Assembly: GCA_020026435.1 (NCBI GenBank)
Contig: JAHHQK010000007.1
Coordinates: 9,157-73,156 of the forward strand
Direction of reading: 5' to 3'
Source: Alistipes sp.
GTDB lineage: Bacteria; Bacteroidota; Bacteroidia; Bacteroidales; Rikenellaceae
DNA: 64,000 nucleotides
The notes under the pieces are model-generated. The model was given only the letters and a program-made list of their open reading frames with translations, was not told where the DNA came from and made no database searches. The position numbers and the translations under genes are program-made. How positions within the stretch are numbered: position 1 is the stretch's first letter; every line of letters starts with the position of its first letter. Positions 26,752 through 35,856 of this stretch are shown one piece after another.

Positions 26752-27470
26752 TGGCAAAACCTTATCATACTCAACAGAGTAAGAAGACCGAAGTGAAGGC
26801 TATGTTCGACAACATAGCGCCTCACTACGACATGCTGAACCACACGCTTTCGTGTAATATCGACCGCCTGTGGCGTCGCTGCGTGGTGCGCATCGTCGCC
26901 CGCAGCAATCCCCGAACGATCCTCGACCTGGCCACCGGAACGGGTGACCTGGCCATCAACCTCTCAAGGCATATCCCCGCGGCGAAGGTCCTCGGTGTGG
27001 ACCTCTCGGAGGGGATGCTGGAGGTGGCCCGCCGCAAGGTGGGGGAGTTGGGGTTGGAGGACCGCGTTGCCCTGGAGCAGGGCGACGGCGAGCACCTCAA
27101 CCTGGAAACGGCTTCGGTCGATGTGGCCACGGTGGCCTTCGGCGTGCGCAACTTCGGCGACCTGCAGGCCGGCCTGCGCGAGCTGGCCCGTGTGGTGCGC
27201 CCGGGGGGCAAGGTGGTGATCCTGGAATTCTCGCGTCCGCAGAACCGGGTGTTCCGGGCCTTGTATGAGTTCTATTCCTATAAGATCCTGCCGCGGATCG
27301 GAGGGGCGGTTTCCCACGACAAACGCGCCTACGAATACCTGCCCGAATCGGTGGGGGAGTTCCCCCTGCCGCCCGCATTCCTGGAGATCCTCTCCGAGGC
27401 GGGCTTCCGCAACTGTCGCGCCTGCAGTCAGACGTTCGGGATCGCACAAATCTATATCGGGGAACGATGA
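26751..27470 (+). CDS. ubiE: Demethylmenaquinone methyltransferase
   Basis: 239 residues. The start of the fold is MFDNIAPHYDMLNHTLS, the SAM motif I is LDLATGTGDLAI, followed by VDLSEGMLEVARRK and FGVRNFGDL, all typical of UbiE/MenG. It methylates demethylmenaquinol to menaquinol, the last step of menaquinone synthesis in an organism likely to lack ubiquinone. It is coupled to the permease gene before it and to the lipoprotein gene after it (ATGA overlap). Confidence 0.95.
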   Translation: MAKPYHTQQSKKTEVKAMFDNIAPHYDMLNHTLSCNIDRLWRRCVVRIVARSNPRTILDLATGTGDLAINLSRHIPAAKVLGVDLSEGMLEVARRKVGELGLEDRVALEQGDGEHLNLETASVDVATVAFGVRNFGDLQAGLRELARVVRPGGKVVILEFSRPQNRVFRALYEFYSYKILPRIGGAVSHDKRAYEYLPESVGEFPLPPAFLEILSEAGFRNCRACSQTFGIAQIYIGER

Positions 27471-27973
27471 GACGCTTTTGGATGTGGGGACTGCTGCTCG
27501 TATTGGCGGCCTCCCTGGGTTCGTGCCGCAAGGCGGTGGAGAAGGCCCGTCGCAATATCCGTGTGGAGGCCGTGGAGGGAGTTCGTCTCCAGGGGCTTAC
27601 GGGTGCCGAGCTGGCTGTAAAGCTGACCAACGACACGGGTCACAAGCTGGTGCTCAAGGAGATGACCCTCGATGTCAACTACGGGGAGAGCTGTGCCGTG
27701 ACGGCCGTTCTGAAGGAGCGCGTCGAGGTCGAACCCCACTGGGCGGGGACGGTCAAAAGCCACTGGCAGCTCAAGATCGCGAATCCGATGACGCTCTACG
27801 CCCTCACCAAGCGGGTGATGCGTCACGATCTGTCGAAGGTCACGGTTTCGTTCCAACTGAAGGGCCGCGGAGGTCCCGTGCCTGTAAATATTTCGCAGGA
27901 AAAGGTGGAACTCTCGAGATTTTTGAATACCTTTGGAGTAAATATTGACGATATTTTAAATTATATCAAGTGA
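27467..27973 (+). CDS. Predicted lipoprotein of LEA-type fold
   Basis: 168 residues with signal peptide and lipobox ASLGSCRK. The mature part (VEGVRLQGLTGAELAVKLTN, then repeated strand patterns) resembles a small LEA2/late-embryogenesis-type beta-sandwich found in Bacteroidota lipoproteins; this is a pattern impression only. It overlaps ubiE by 4 bp and the SPOR gene by 1 bp, so it is part of the same operon. Function unknown. Confidence 0.65.
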   Translation: MRRFWMWGLLLVLAASLGSCRKAVEKARRNIRVEAVEGVRLQGLTGAELAVKLTNDTGHKLVLKEMTLDVNYGESCAVTAVLKERVEVEPHWAGTVKSHWQLKIANPMTLYALTKRVMRHDLSKVTVSFQLKGRGGPVPVNISQEKVELSRFLNTFGVNIDDILNYIK

Positions 27974-28428
27974 TGCGTAAGATACTCTCTTCCATATTTC
28001 TGATCCTGGGCTTGGGCATTTTTTCGACCGAGGCCCAGACGATTGAGACCTTCAAGAACCGTTTGGCCCAGCCCGTGGGTGCGGAGGCGGCCCGTGTGAC
28101 GGCCACGGAACATGGCGATGCGGCCCGTGCGGTGGCTGCCGATTCCAAACAGGTGGGCCGCTATCGTTTCCGGGGGTATCGCGTCTGCATCTTCTTCGAC
28201 AACGGCCAGACCGCCCGTGCCGAAGCCGTGGAGGCCAAGTCGAAATTCGAGGAGAACTTCCCTGAGATTCCCGTATATATGGTCTATGAGAACCCTTACT
28301 TCAAGGTGACGGTCGGCAATTGCCTCACCTCCGAGGAGGCCATCATCCTCAAGGAGCATGTGTCGGGACTTTTCCCAAAGGCTTTCTTCAAGAAGGAGGA
28401 ACTTACGGCGGCCGATCTGCTGCGATAG
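27973..28428 (+). CDS. Secreted SPOR-like domain protein
   Basis: 151 residues from the ATG that overlaps the preceding TGA; a GTG just before it is also possible. Signal peptide ends STEAQ. Residues about 55-150 (YRFRGYRVCIFFDNGQTARA, FPEIPVYMVYENPYFKVTVG) match the small SPOR-type fold common in Bacteroidota envelope proteins, which in other bacteria binds denuded peptidoglycan. Last gene of the permease-ubiE operon; repeat copy B with its hairpin follows. Confidence 0.75.
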   Translation: MRKILSSIFLILGLGIFSTEAQTIETFKNRLAQPVGAEAARVTATEHGDAARAVAADSKQVGRYRFRGYRVCIFFDNGQTARAEAVEAKSKFEENFPEIPVYMVYENPYFKVTVGNCLTSEEAIILKEHVSGLFPKAFFKKEELTAADLLR

Positions 28429-28558
28429 ACGGGAGCGGGTGCCGACTCTCCGCGTAAGGTGTGGGGCTTGCTCCGGGAAGTTTTGCGATCGGATTTGTAT
28501 ATTTCGCGATTTCCCCCGTGTGGAGGACTTTGCAAATCTCTCCGTAAATTACGGTATG

Positions 28559-28646
28559 TTAGCCTAAAAGTGTTGGTAGCCCTTCTGTTGATTTAATAGA
28601 TTTCAGGCAGACAGAATCATCATGGTTTTGTCTGCCTTTTCTTTCG
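28559..28646. repeat. Dispersed hairpin repeat, copy B
   Basis: Homologous to 232-317 in the same orientation. Its stem AGGCAGACAGAA / TTTTGTCTGCCT (28605-28616 with 28626-28637) keeps pairing where the two copies differ: the second pair is G-C here and A-T in copy A. This covariation suggests the hairpin is selected. Confidence 0.6.
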
Positions 28647-28913
28647 TCTGTTCCCCATATTTCTAAAATATAAATACCTCTTCGTATGTTCCCGAGGAAG
28701 TAGAGTGCAGAGTAGCTGGTATTTTCAGCTGTCGGAGGAGTAGGATCATAGGTTTTCCACCTCCGTTTTTTTAGATTTTCTGTCGTTGTCTTGCACGAAT
28801 ATTTGCCAAAATCCTTGAAATGCCTCTGCGAGAATCCCCGGTGCAGCCTTAACTTATCCTTTAAATGTCCGGGAAAGGATTTCATGTTTCCGTATGCTCC
28901 GTGGGGACCGGGC
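28647..28913. other. Spacer with an unsupported minus-strand ORF
   Basis: A 130-codon open frame on the minus strand (28559-28951) runs through repeat copy B and the trxA terminator. I recognise no family in it, and it has no promoter. It may be a decayed repeated gene, but I do not call it. Confidence 0.4.
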
Positions 28914-28946
28914 ATGGAAAAAGGCGGCCGATGATTCGACCGCCTT
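28914..28946 (-). terminator. trxA terminator
   Basis: AAGGCGG / CCGCCTT stem with an inner extension (28921-28946) followed on the minus strand by T residues, 26 bp past the trxA stop. Confidence 0.75.
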
Positions 28947-28972
28947 GGCATATATCCGTTAGGGGAGAGGGC

Positions 28973-29287
28973 TTAGAACAATTTCTCGAGCTTCTCCTTG
29001 AGTGCCTCTTTCGAGCAGGCGCCGACCTGCTTGTCGACCATCTTGCCGCCTTTGAGGAAGATGATGGTCGGGATGTTGCGTACGCCGTACTCCATCGTGA
29101 TGTCGTCGTTGTCCTCCACGTCGCACTTGCCGATCACGGCACGGTCGCCGTACTCCTCGGCCAGCTCGTCGACGATGGGAGCCATCATGCGGCAGGGGCC
29201 GCACCACTCAGCCCAAAAGTCGATCAATACGGGTTTGTCCGATGCAAGTACCTCCTGGTAGTTGTCTTTGTTGATTGCTAATGCCAT
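28973..29287 (-). CDS. trxA: Thioredoxin
   Basis: 104 residues, standard size. Redox site FWAEWCGPCRMM (Cys29, Cys32) and the cis-Pro in NIPTIIFLKGG. It reduces disulfides of cytosolic proteins such as ribonucleotide reductase, itself recharged by thioredoxin reductase. It lies 43 bp downstream of dnaE on the same strand. Confidence 0.97.
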   Translation of the reverse strand: MALAINKDNYQEVLASDKPVLIDFWAEWCGPCRMMAPIVDELAEEYGDRAVIGKCDVEDNDDITMEYGVRNIPTIIFLKGGKMVDKQVGACSKEALKEKLEKLF

Positions 29288-29330
29288 AGTTGAAAAAATT
29301 TTATAGTGTTATTAATGTTTCATTCAAGCG

Positions 29331-32300
29331 TTAAGCCAGCGTGAAATTTATGTCGTTTTCCTCGAGGAACTCCACCAGCTTGGGGGTGAGGTTCACCTTG
29401 TAGCCCTTCGACAGGAGGTTCAGCACGACGCCGGACTGGTCGTCATACACCTTGATCTTGAGCAGAGTCTTGCCCTTCGACTTGGTCACCTGGGCTTTCA
29501 GCTCGTCGATCAGTGTGCGGTTCACCTCTCTGAGGGGCAAAATTACATATAAATTTTTAATCATCGTATCCCGCACCTCCGATAATTGCTTTATGGCGAG
29601 AATTTTGAACTCCAGTTCATCCTCCCGGTACATCTTGGGCTGGATCTTGCCGTGGAGCATCAGGAAATAATCCTTGTAGAGGAACTGTCGGAATTGTTCG
29701 TAATCCTTCGAGAAGAGGGCGAATTCGTGGGATCCGTTGTAGTCCTCGATCGTGAATTTTCCCCAGGGCTTGCCCGTGCGGGAGATCAGGTTCTGGGCGT
29801 TGGTCACCATGCCGGCCAGCGAGATCTCCTGACCGTTGAGCCGCTGGAGATCGTCCAGGTCGCTGAGCTGGTATTGGCACATATGGTCGATGATCACCTT
29901 GTAGTCATCCAAAGGGTGTGCCGAAAGATAGAGTCCGATCACCTCGCGTTCCCGGGTGAGGGTCTCCATCTGTCCCCACTGCTCGCAGGAAGGCAGCTGG
30001 GGGTGGGGTATGTCGACTTCGCCCATGCCGCCGAAGAGGCTCTGCTGGGCGTTGTTCTGCTCGGTCTGGTAGCGTTGGCCGTAGCGGACGAGCTGTTCGA
30101 TGTAGCTCATGGGGTTGTTGTCGCGCGAGTCGAGTCCGAAGAACATGCTGCGGTGGAACTCGACGATCGAGTCGAAGGCTCCGGCCAGTGCCAGGTTCTC
30201 CAGACACTTGCGGTTGACGGTCGAGAAGTTGACGCGCTCCATGAAGTCGAAGATGTCCTTGTAGCGTCCGTTCTTCTCCCTCTCCTCGATGATGGCGGCC
30301 ACGGCGGCCTCGCCCACACCCTTGATGGCGGCCAGACCGAATCTCACGTCGCCCTTTTTGTTCGACGAGAAGGTCGGCTGCGACTCGTTGATGTCGGGGC
30401 CCATCACACGGATTCCCATGCGTTTGCACTCGCTCATGTAGACGGTCAGCTGCTTGATGTCGGCCAGGTTTCGGCTCAGCAGGGCGGCCATGAACTCCGA
30501 CGGGTAGTGTGCCTTGAGGTATCCGGTCTGATAGGCCACATAGGCGTAGCAGGTCGAGTGCGATTTGTTGAAGGCGTAGGATGCAAAGGCCTCCCAGTCG
30601 CCCCAGATCTTGTCGCAGATCTTCTCGTCGTGTCCGCGCTCCTTACATCCGGCGATGAACTTGGGCTTCATCTTGTCCAGCACGTCGCGTTTCTTCTTAC
30701 CCATGGCCTTACGCAGGGTGTCGGCCTCGCCGCCGGTGAATCCGGCGAGTTTCTGCGAGAGCAACATCACCTGCTCCTGGTAGACCGTGATGCCGTACGT
30801 GTCGCTCAGATACTCCTCCATGTCGGCGATCTCGTAGGTCACCGGCTCGGTGCCCTGCTTGCGGGCGATGAAGTTGGGGATATACTCCATGGGGCCCGGA
30901 CGGTAGAGGGCATTCATGGCGATGAGATCCTCGAAACGGTTGGGTTTGAGGTTCTTCAGGTGTTTTTTCATGCCTGGGGACTCGAACTGGAACAGCCCCG
31001 TCGTCTCGCCTCGGGCAAAGACTCCGTAGGTCTTGGCGTCGTCCAGCGGGATCTCGTCGATCTTGCAGTCCACGCCGTGGACCTTCTTGATGTTGTCCAG
31101 GGCGTCCTTGATGATCGAGAGGGTACGCAGACCCAGGAAGTCCATCTTGATCAGACCGACGCTCTCGACCTCCTTGCCCTCGAACTCCACCACATTCAGA
31201 TCGGCATCCTTGGCGATGGCCATCGGGGCGAACTTCTCCAGGTCGTCCTGTCCGATGATCACACCGCAGGCGTGGACACCTGTCTGACGGATCGAGCCTT
31301 CGAGTTTCTCGGCATATTTCAGTGTGTTGCGGATCAGCGGGTTCGATGATTCGCGTTCGGCGGCCAGCTCGGGCGACTCCTTGTAGACGAAGTCGAACGG
31401 GGTCTCGCCGTGTTTCTTGTCGGGGGTCACCTTGTCGGGCACCAGCTTCGAGAGACGGTCGCTCTCGGCCAGGGGCAGTTTCTCGACACGGGCCACATCC
31501 TTGATGGCCATCTTCGGGGCCATCGTCCCGAATGTAACGATCTGGGCCACACGTTTCTGACCGTATTTCTCGACGCAGTAGCGCAGCACGTCGGCACGTC
31601 CGTCCTCATCGAAATCCACATCGACATCGGGCAGCGAGATACGCTCCGGGTTGAGGAATCGCTCGAACAGAAGGTCATATTTTAGCGGGTCGATGTTGGT
31701 GATCTTCAGACAGTAGGCCACGGCCGAACCGGCGGCCGAACCACGTCCCGGACCTACCGACACCCCCATGTCGCGGGCGGCGCGGATGTAGTCCCACACG
31801 ATGAGGAAGTAACCCGGGAATCCCATCCATTCGATGGTCTCCAGCTCGTATTTCAGTCTCTGCTCGACCTTTTCGCCCAGCTCCTCTCCGTAGCGCAGGT
31901 GTGCGCCCTTGTAGGTCAGATCCTTCAGGTAGCAGAACTGCTTGGCCACCATCAGCTTGTCGGTCAGGGTCTTGTCGCCCTCGACCAGATGTTCCAGCTC
32001 CTCGACCGTCTTGCAGGCGTCGATCCTGGCGAGCAGATCCTCATCCTCGAGTTTCTTGCGGAACGACTCCTTGAGCGGCTCGGGGGCGATCACGAAGTCG
32101 GCCGGAGGCGGGAAGTTGGGCATCAGAGGGGCGTGGGTGAGCTTGTATTCCTCGACCTTGTCGGCGATTTCGAGGGTTGTGGCCAAGGCCTCGGGGTGGT
32201 CGGCGAAAAGCTCGGCCATCTCGTCGGGCGATTTGAGGTACTCCTGGAAGGTATAGCGCATACGCTTCGGGTCGTCGAGATCCTTGCCCGTGTTCAGACA

Positions 32301-32987
32301 GATCAGGTGGTCGTGAGCCGGGGCGTCCTCGGCGAGGATGAAGTGTACGTCGTTCGAGCAGATGTATTTCACGCCGTATTTGGCGGCCAGTTCGAGGATC
32401 ACCTTGTTCACCCGCACCTGATTGTCGTAGACGTTGGCGTCGCGTACGGGGTCACCCGACGGGTGGAGCTGCATTTCGAGGTAGTAGTCCTCGCCGAACA
32501 CCGACTTGAACCACTGCACGGCCTCTTCGGCATGGGGTATGTTGTCGTGCATGATGGCCTGGGGGATCTCGCCGCCCAGACAGGCCGAGCAGCAGATCAG
32601 TCCCTCGTGGTAATCCTTCAGCAACTGTTTGTCGATACGCGGTTTGTAGTAGAAGCCCTCGGTGAAGGAGTAGGAGACGATCTTGCAGAGGTTGTGGTAT
32701 CCTTCGAGGTTTTTGGCCAGGAGGATGAGGTGGTCTCCGGCTTTTTCGTCCTTGTCTTTCTCGAATCGGTTCTTTACGACATAGACTTCGCAACCCAGGA
32801 TCGGCTTGATGCCTTCGGAGGTTGCCGTATCGTGGAAGTTCTTGACACCGTACATATTGCCGTGGTCGGTGATGGCCAAGGCGGTCATGCCGAGGGCTTT
32901 GGCCCGCTTGACAAGGGGCTTGATGGCCGAAGCGCCGTCGAGGATGGAGTATTGGGTGTGAACGTGAAGGTGTACGAATTGGGGCAT
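29331..32987 (-). CDS. dnaE: DNA polymerase III alpha subunit
   Basis: 1218 residues. N-terminal PHP domain (HLHVHTQYS, ITDHGNM), then the C-family polymerase core with GPGRGSAAGSAVAY and the catalytic PDVDVDFDEDGR, the helix-hairpin-helix region (FGLAAIKGVGEAAV) and a C-terminal OB domain (EISLAGMVTNAQNL). It is the replicative polymerase. It is somewhat longer than E. coli DnaE owing to its C-terminal extension, as in other Bacteroidota. A TATCTTTG box lies 20 bp before the ATG. Confidence 0.97.
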   Translation of the reverse strand: MPQFVHLHVHTQYSILDGASAIKPLVKRAKALGMTALAITDHGNMYGVKNFHDTATSEGIKPILGCEVYVVKNRFEKDKDEKAGDHLILLAKNLEGYHNLCKIVSYSFTEGFYYKPRIDKQLLKDYHEGLICCSACLGGEIPQAIMHDNIPHAEEAVQWFKSVFGEDYYLEMQLHPSGDPVRDANVYDNQVRVNKVILELAAKYGVKYICSNDVHFILAEDAPAHDHLICLNTGKDLDDPKRMRYTFQEYLKSPDEMAELFADHPEALATTLEIADKVEEYKLTHAPLMPNFPPPADFVIAPEPLKESFRKKLEDEDLLARIDACKTVEELEHLVEGDKTLTDKLMVAKQFCYLKDLTYKGAHLRYGEELGEKVEQRLKYELETIEWMGFPGYFLIVWDYIRAARDMGVSVGPGRGSAAGSAVAYCLKITNIDPLKYDLLFERFLNPERISLPDVDVDFDEDGRADVLRYCVEKYGQKRVAQIVTFGTMAPKMAIKDVARVEKLPLAESDRLSKLVPDKVTPDKKHGETPFDFVYKESPELAAERESSNPLIRNTLKYAEKLEGSIRQTGVHACGVIIGQDDLEKFAPMAIAKDADLNVVEFEGKEVESVGLIKMDFLGLRTLSIIKDALDNIKKVHGVDCKIDEIPLDDAKTYGVFARGETTGLFQFESPGMKKHLKNLKPNRFEDLIAMNALYRPGPMEYIPNFIARKQGTEPVTYEIADMEEYLSDTYGITVYQEQVMLLSQKLAGFTGGEADTLRKAMGKKKRDVLDKMKPKFIAGCKERGHDEKICDKIWGDWEAFASYAFNKSHSTCYAYVAYQTGYLKAHYPSEFMAALLSRNLADIKQLTVYMSECKRMGIRVMGPDINESQPTFSSNKKGDVRFGLAAIKGVGEAAVAAIIEEREKNGRYKDIFDFMERVNFSTVNRKCLENLALAGAFDSIVEFHRSMFFGLDSRDNNPMSYIEQLVRYGQRYQTEQNNAQQSLFGGMGEVDIPHPQLPSCEQWGQMETLTREREVIGLYLSAHPLDDYKVIIDHMCQYQLSDLDDLQRLNGQEISLAGMVTNAQNLISRTGKPWGKFTIEDYNGSHEFALFSKDYEQFRQFLYKDYFLMLHGKIQPKMYREDELEFKILAIKQLSEVRDTMIKNLYVILPLREVNRTLIDELKAQVTKSKGKTLLKIKVYDDQSGVVLNLLSKGYKVNLTPKLVEFLEENDINFTLA

Positions 32988-33006
32988 TGTGTCAAAATTT
33001 TAGGAA

Positions 33007-33014
33007 CAAAGATA
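33007..33014 (-). promoter_or_regulatory. -7 box for dnaE
   Basis: TATCTTTG on the minus strand fits TAnnTTTG exactly, 20 bp before the dnaE ATG; no clear -33 element is seen. Confidence 0.45.
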
Positions 33015-33337
33015 CATCTTTTTTCTAATTATTGCAGTACGTTTTGTGGCCTCGCGTCCAAAATTTATGGAGGGCCTGTTGCGATTCCGCGCGAGGTATC
33101 CCGGAGGTGGCTGCGGTCAACAGAAGGCACGGGGGGGCGGAGACTTAGGCCGGGATGTTCGTGAGGGGCCGCTTTCGGTGGCTACGGATCAGGGAGCGGT
33201 CTGTGGGGCGAAAATGTGGGGTGATGTCGTGGAGTGGCGAGGGCGGAAGTACGCGGGGCTTCGGAGATGAGAGAACTGGCCGTTTACCCCTTACTCGTGA
33301 AATTTTATCCCGCGGGGTGGAAAAATCGGCAGGGAAC
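33015..33337. other. GC-rich spacer, no supported gene
   Basis: Between the divergent dnaE and DUF2007 promoters I see only GC-rich DNA with chance open frames. No conserved RNA or protein was recognised. Confidence 0.5.
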
Positions 33338-33368
33338 TTGCATTTTACGTGGAAAATACATATCTTTA
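33338..33368 (+). promoter_or_regulatory. Promoter of the DUF2007 gene
   Basis: TTG (33338-33340), 20 bp, then TATCTTTA (33361-33368), one base from the TAnnTTTG consensus. The gene starts 24 bp further on, which fits a short leader and supports the ATG at 33392 over earlier in-frame codons. Confidence 0.5.
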
Positions 33369-33391
33369 AACACCGAAAAACCTTATTAGCC

Positions 33392-33601
33392 ATGAAAGAC
33401 GAGAGAGGTGTTGTAATTGCGGAGTACAACAGTATTATGGAAGCTGAGATCAGCAAATCGATGCTTGAAAGTGCAGGTATCGAGTCGACGATCCGCAACG
33501 AATTCATGTCGACGACGATTCCGACCGGTATTGCTCCCGCACAACTTGTGGTTCGGGAAGAGGACGAGGAGAATGCCCGTAAATTATTGAATAACCGTTA
33601 G
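33392..33601 (+). CDS. DUF2007-type putative signal-transducing protein
   Basis: 69 residues (MKDERGVVIAEYNSIMEAE..., APAQLVVREEDEENARKLL). This is the compact DUF2007 fold, related to PII-type small domains: an N-terminal strand, a helix that recognises E-A-E-x-x-K, and a C-terminal EDEENARKLL helix. Role unknown. The frame is open further upstream, but codon use there is unlike the gene and the promoter lies at 33338-33368. A strong terminator follows. Confidence 0.8.
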   Translation: MKDERGVVIAEYNSIMEAEISKSMLESAGIESTIRNEFMSTTIPTGIAPAQLVVREEDEENARKLLNNR

Positions 33602-33642
33602 CTTACAGTCTTGTCCCGGGATGTGGACAGGGCATGAAATGA

Positions 33643-33695
33643 AAAATCTCCGTCGGGAAGCTCTGAATCAGGGATCTTCCGGCGGAGATTTCTTG
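33643..33695 (+). terminator. Terminator of the DUF2007 gene
   Basis: AAATCTCCG...GGAAG pairs with CTTCC...CGGAGATTT over about 16 bp with one or two mismatches, followed by TCTTGTT. Confidence 0.75.
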
Positions 33696-33874
33696 TTGAG
33701 GCCGTTGTGGACCGCTCTGTCGCATCATTTCTTTTCACCTCCTTGTTGCCGTTTTTCTGTCTCTCCGTCTTGTCCTCTCGAACATCTGCTCTTTCTCACT
33801 TATTTGTGCCCCGTACGCCCGCTTGGTCTGGAAAAAAGCGAAAAGATCAATATTTCCGCAGCCTATAAACGAAA
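33696..33874. other. Convergent spacer, nothing seen
   Basis: The stretch between the DUF2007 and aroE terminators shows no gene or repeat I can support. Confidence 0.5.
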
Positions 33875-33906
33875 CAAGCAGGCCGACCCTTGGGGGCGCC
33901 TGCTTG
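33875..33906 (-). terminator. aroE terminator
   Basis: CAAGCAGGC / GCCTGCTTG, a perfect 9-bp stem, followed on the minus strand by TTTCGTTTATAG, 64 bp past the aroE stop. Confidence 0.65.
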
Positions 33907-33969
33907 AAAACTTAAGAATCGCGAGGAAGACCTTCCCGTCACTTGGCTGTTCTTCCCACCACTTGCGGA

Positions 33970-34707
33970 TTATTCGTTCCAGATCCGCCACGAGGCTTCG
34001 GCCTGGGCTTCGAGCATCACGCGCCCGTTGCGCACATGAGCCCCGCGCTGCATGGCGAAGTCGAGGAATTGTGTCACCTCGGGGTTGTAGACCAGATCCA
34101 GCACATAATGCTCGGGCGTGAGGAAGGCATAGGGGATGCGGGGTGCCTCCTCCACATCGGGAAAAGTCCCCACGGGGGTGGCGTTGATCACCAGCTTCGA
34201 CTGCTCCACGACCTCGCACGGCAGATTGTCGTAGGTGTAGTTGCCGCGGCAGGCGTCACGGGATACGATCCCGAAGGGGATCTCCCGCTCGGCGAGGGCA
34301 TACTGCACGGCCTGGGATGCCCCTCCCGTGCCCAGGATCAACGCCTGCTCGGGTTGCGTCCCCTCCAGAAGGTCGTTGAGCGTGGCCCTCAGTCCGATGA
34401 TGTCGGTGTTGTGCCCCACCAGACGGCCGTCGGCATGACGGCGGATACAGTTCACCGCCCCGATCACCTCTGCATCGTAGGAGAGGGAGTCGAGATAGGG
34501 GATCACCTCACATTTGTAGGGGATCGTGACGTTGAGCCCGCACAACGAGGGATGCTCCTCCAGAAGCCGGGGCAGATCCTCGATTCCCTCCAGCTCGTAG
34601 AGCGTGTATTCGTGGTCGTAGAGTCCCTCCTCGCGGAATTTGCGGTTGAAGTATTCGGCCGATGCCGAGTGGCGGACCGGGCGGCCGATCAGTCCGAAAC
34701 TGCGCAT
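33970..34707 (-). CDS. aroE: Shikimate dehydrogenase
   Basis: 245 residues. Substrate site FGLIGRPVRHSASAEYF and the catalytic Lys in NVTIPYKCEVIPYLD, dinucleotide loop LGTGGASQAV and NATPVGTFPD. It reduces 3-dehydroshikimate to shikimate with NADPH in aromatic amino acid synthesis. It is a little shorter than E. coli AroE, as usual in this phylum. It lies 4 bp after the DUF368 gene and is probably co-transcribed with it. Confidence 0.95.
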   Translation of the reverse strand: MRSFGLIGRPVRHSASAEYFNRKFREEGLYDHEYTLYELEGIEDLPRLLEEHPSLCGLNVTIPYKCEVIPYLDSLSYDAEVIGAVNCIRRHADGRLVGHNTDIIGLRATLNDLLEGTQPEQALILGTGGASQAVQYALAEREIPFGIVSRDACRGNYTYDNLPCEVVEQSKLVINATPVGTFPDVEEAPRIPYAFLTPEHYVLDLVYNPEVTQFLDFAMQRGAHVRNGRVMLEAQAEASWRIWNE

Positions 34708-34711
34708 GATT

Positions 34712-35653
34712 CTATTGCTCTTTGTTCTTTACGAGGAAACGGGCTGCAAGTTCGATGCCGTAGATCGTGAAGAATCCCACGAGACAGAGCCCCGCAGCCT
34801 GCCACAGGTGGGCTTCCCCGCCGACGAGTGTTTCGTAGTGGGCGGGCGAGATGTTGGCCTCGATCAGCGGCATGACCTTTCCGTGGCTGTCGACATAGGT
34901 CTCGACCACCTCTTTCCAGGGCCACACCTTGTTGAGCGATCCCAGCATGAAACCCATCAGCAGTGCCACCGTCAGATCGTGGTAGTGCTTCAGAAGCCAC
35001 GACAGCAGGTGTGAGAAGGAGATGATTCCGCCCAATGCACCGATGCCGAATATGACGATTACATAGAGATTCAGATCGCTGATGGCCTGGATAACGAACA
35101 GGTACTTGCCCAGCAGGAGCAGGATGAATGCACCCGATATTCCGGGGAGGATCATGGCGCAGATGGCAATGGCACCCGACAGCATGATGAACCACCAGTC
35201 GTTGGGCGTCTCGGCGGGAGTGGCGATGGTGATCCACCACGCGATGCCGATACCCAGCAACATGGAGGTGACGCTCTTCACATCCCATTTGCCGATCTCG
35301 CGGGCCACCATGAGTGCCGAGGCGATGATCAGTCCGAAGAAGAACGCCCAGATCAGAATCGGGTGGTTGGTCAGCAGATAGGTCATCAGCCGTGCCAGCG
35401 TGAAGATCGCCGTGCCGATACCTATGAAGAGCGGCAGGAGGAAGTCCCCGTTGATGTGACGCCAGAAGTCGCCGAAACGACCCGTGAACAACAGTCTTAC
35501 GGCCTCGGGGTTGACCTTGCGGATCGAGTCGATCAACTCTTCGTAGATTCCCGAGATAAAGGCGATCGTGCCACCCGAGACTCCGGGGACCACATCGGCC
35601 ATACCCATGGCGCAGCCTTTCAGGGCCAGGGTCAGAGATTGGAATAATTTCAT
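34712..35653 (-). CDS. DUF368 membrane protein (PopT-like)
   Basis: 313 residues from MKLFQSLTLALKG; the upstream in-frame extension is not family-like. The DUF368 hallmark GCAMGMADVVPGVSGGTIAF opens the protein and a second repeat-like PGISGAFILLLLGKY follows near residue 175. About eight to ten helices. DUF368 proteins have been shown to recycle undecaprenyl phosphate across the inner membrane in other bacteria; that role is applied here by family membership. It is upstream of aroE with a 4-bp gap. Confidence 0.9.
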   Translation of the reverse strand: MKLFQSLTLALKGCAMGMADVVPGVSGGTIAFISGIYEELIDSIRKVNPEAVRLLFTGRFGDFWRHINGDFLLPLFIGIGTAIFTLARLMTYLLTNHPILIWAFFFGLIIASALMVAREIGKWDVKSVTSMLLGIGIAWWITIATPAETPNDWWFIMLSGAIAICAMILPGISGAFILLLLGKYLFVIQAISDLNLYVIVIFGIGALGGIISFSHLLSWLLKHYHDLTVALLMGFMLGSLNKVWPWKEVVETYVDSHGKVMPLIEANISPAHYETLVGGEAHLWQAAGLCLVGFFTIYGIELAARFLVKNKEQ

Positions 35654-35702
35654 TTCTTCAGTTTGAAAGCGTAAGGACGACAAAACGGTCTGTGCTCTCC
35701 TA

Positions 35703-35740
35703 AAAAATAATCTCCGCATTCGAGAGTCCGAAGCGGAGAC
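35703..35740 (-). terminator. Terminator of the DUF3276 gene
   Basis: TCTCCGC / GCGGAGA stem (35711-35739) followed on the minus strand by TTATTTTTTAG. Confidence 0.65.
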
Positions 35741-35856
35741 AGTCGGTCTGACTGAACCGTAAATCGTCGGATGAATATTTCCGACAAAGGTATGAAAAAA
35801 ATCTTAAATCCTTGCAAATAGCACGGTTTGCAAGATTTCGCTTCCGACCGCGAGCC

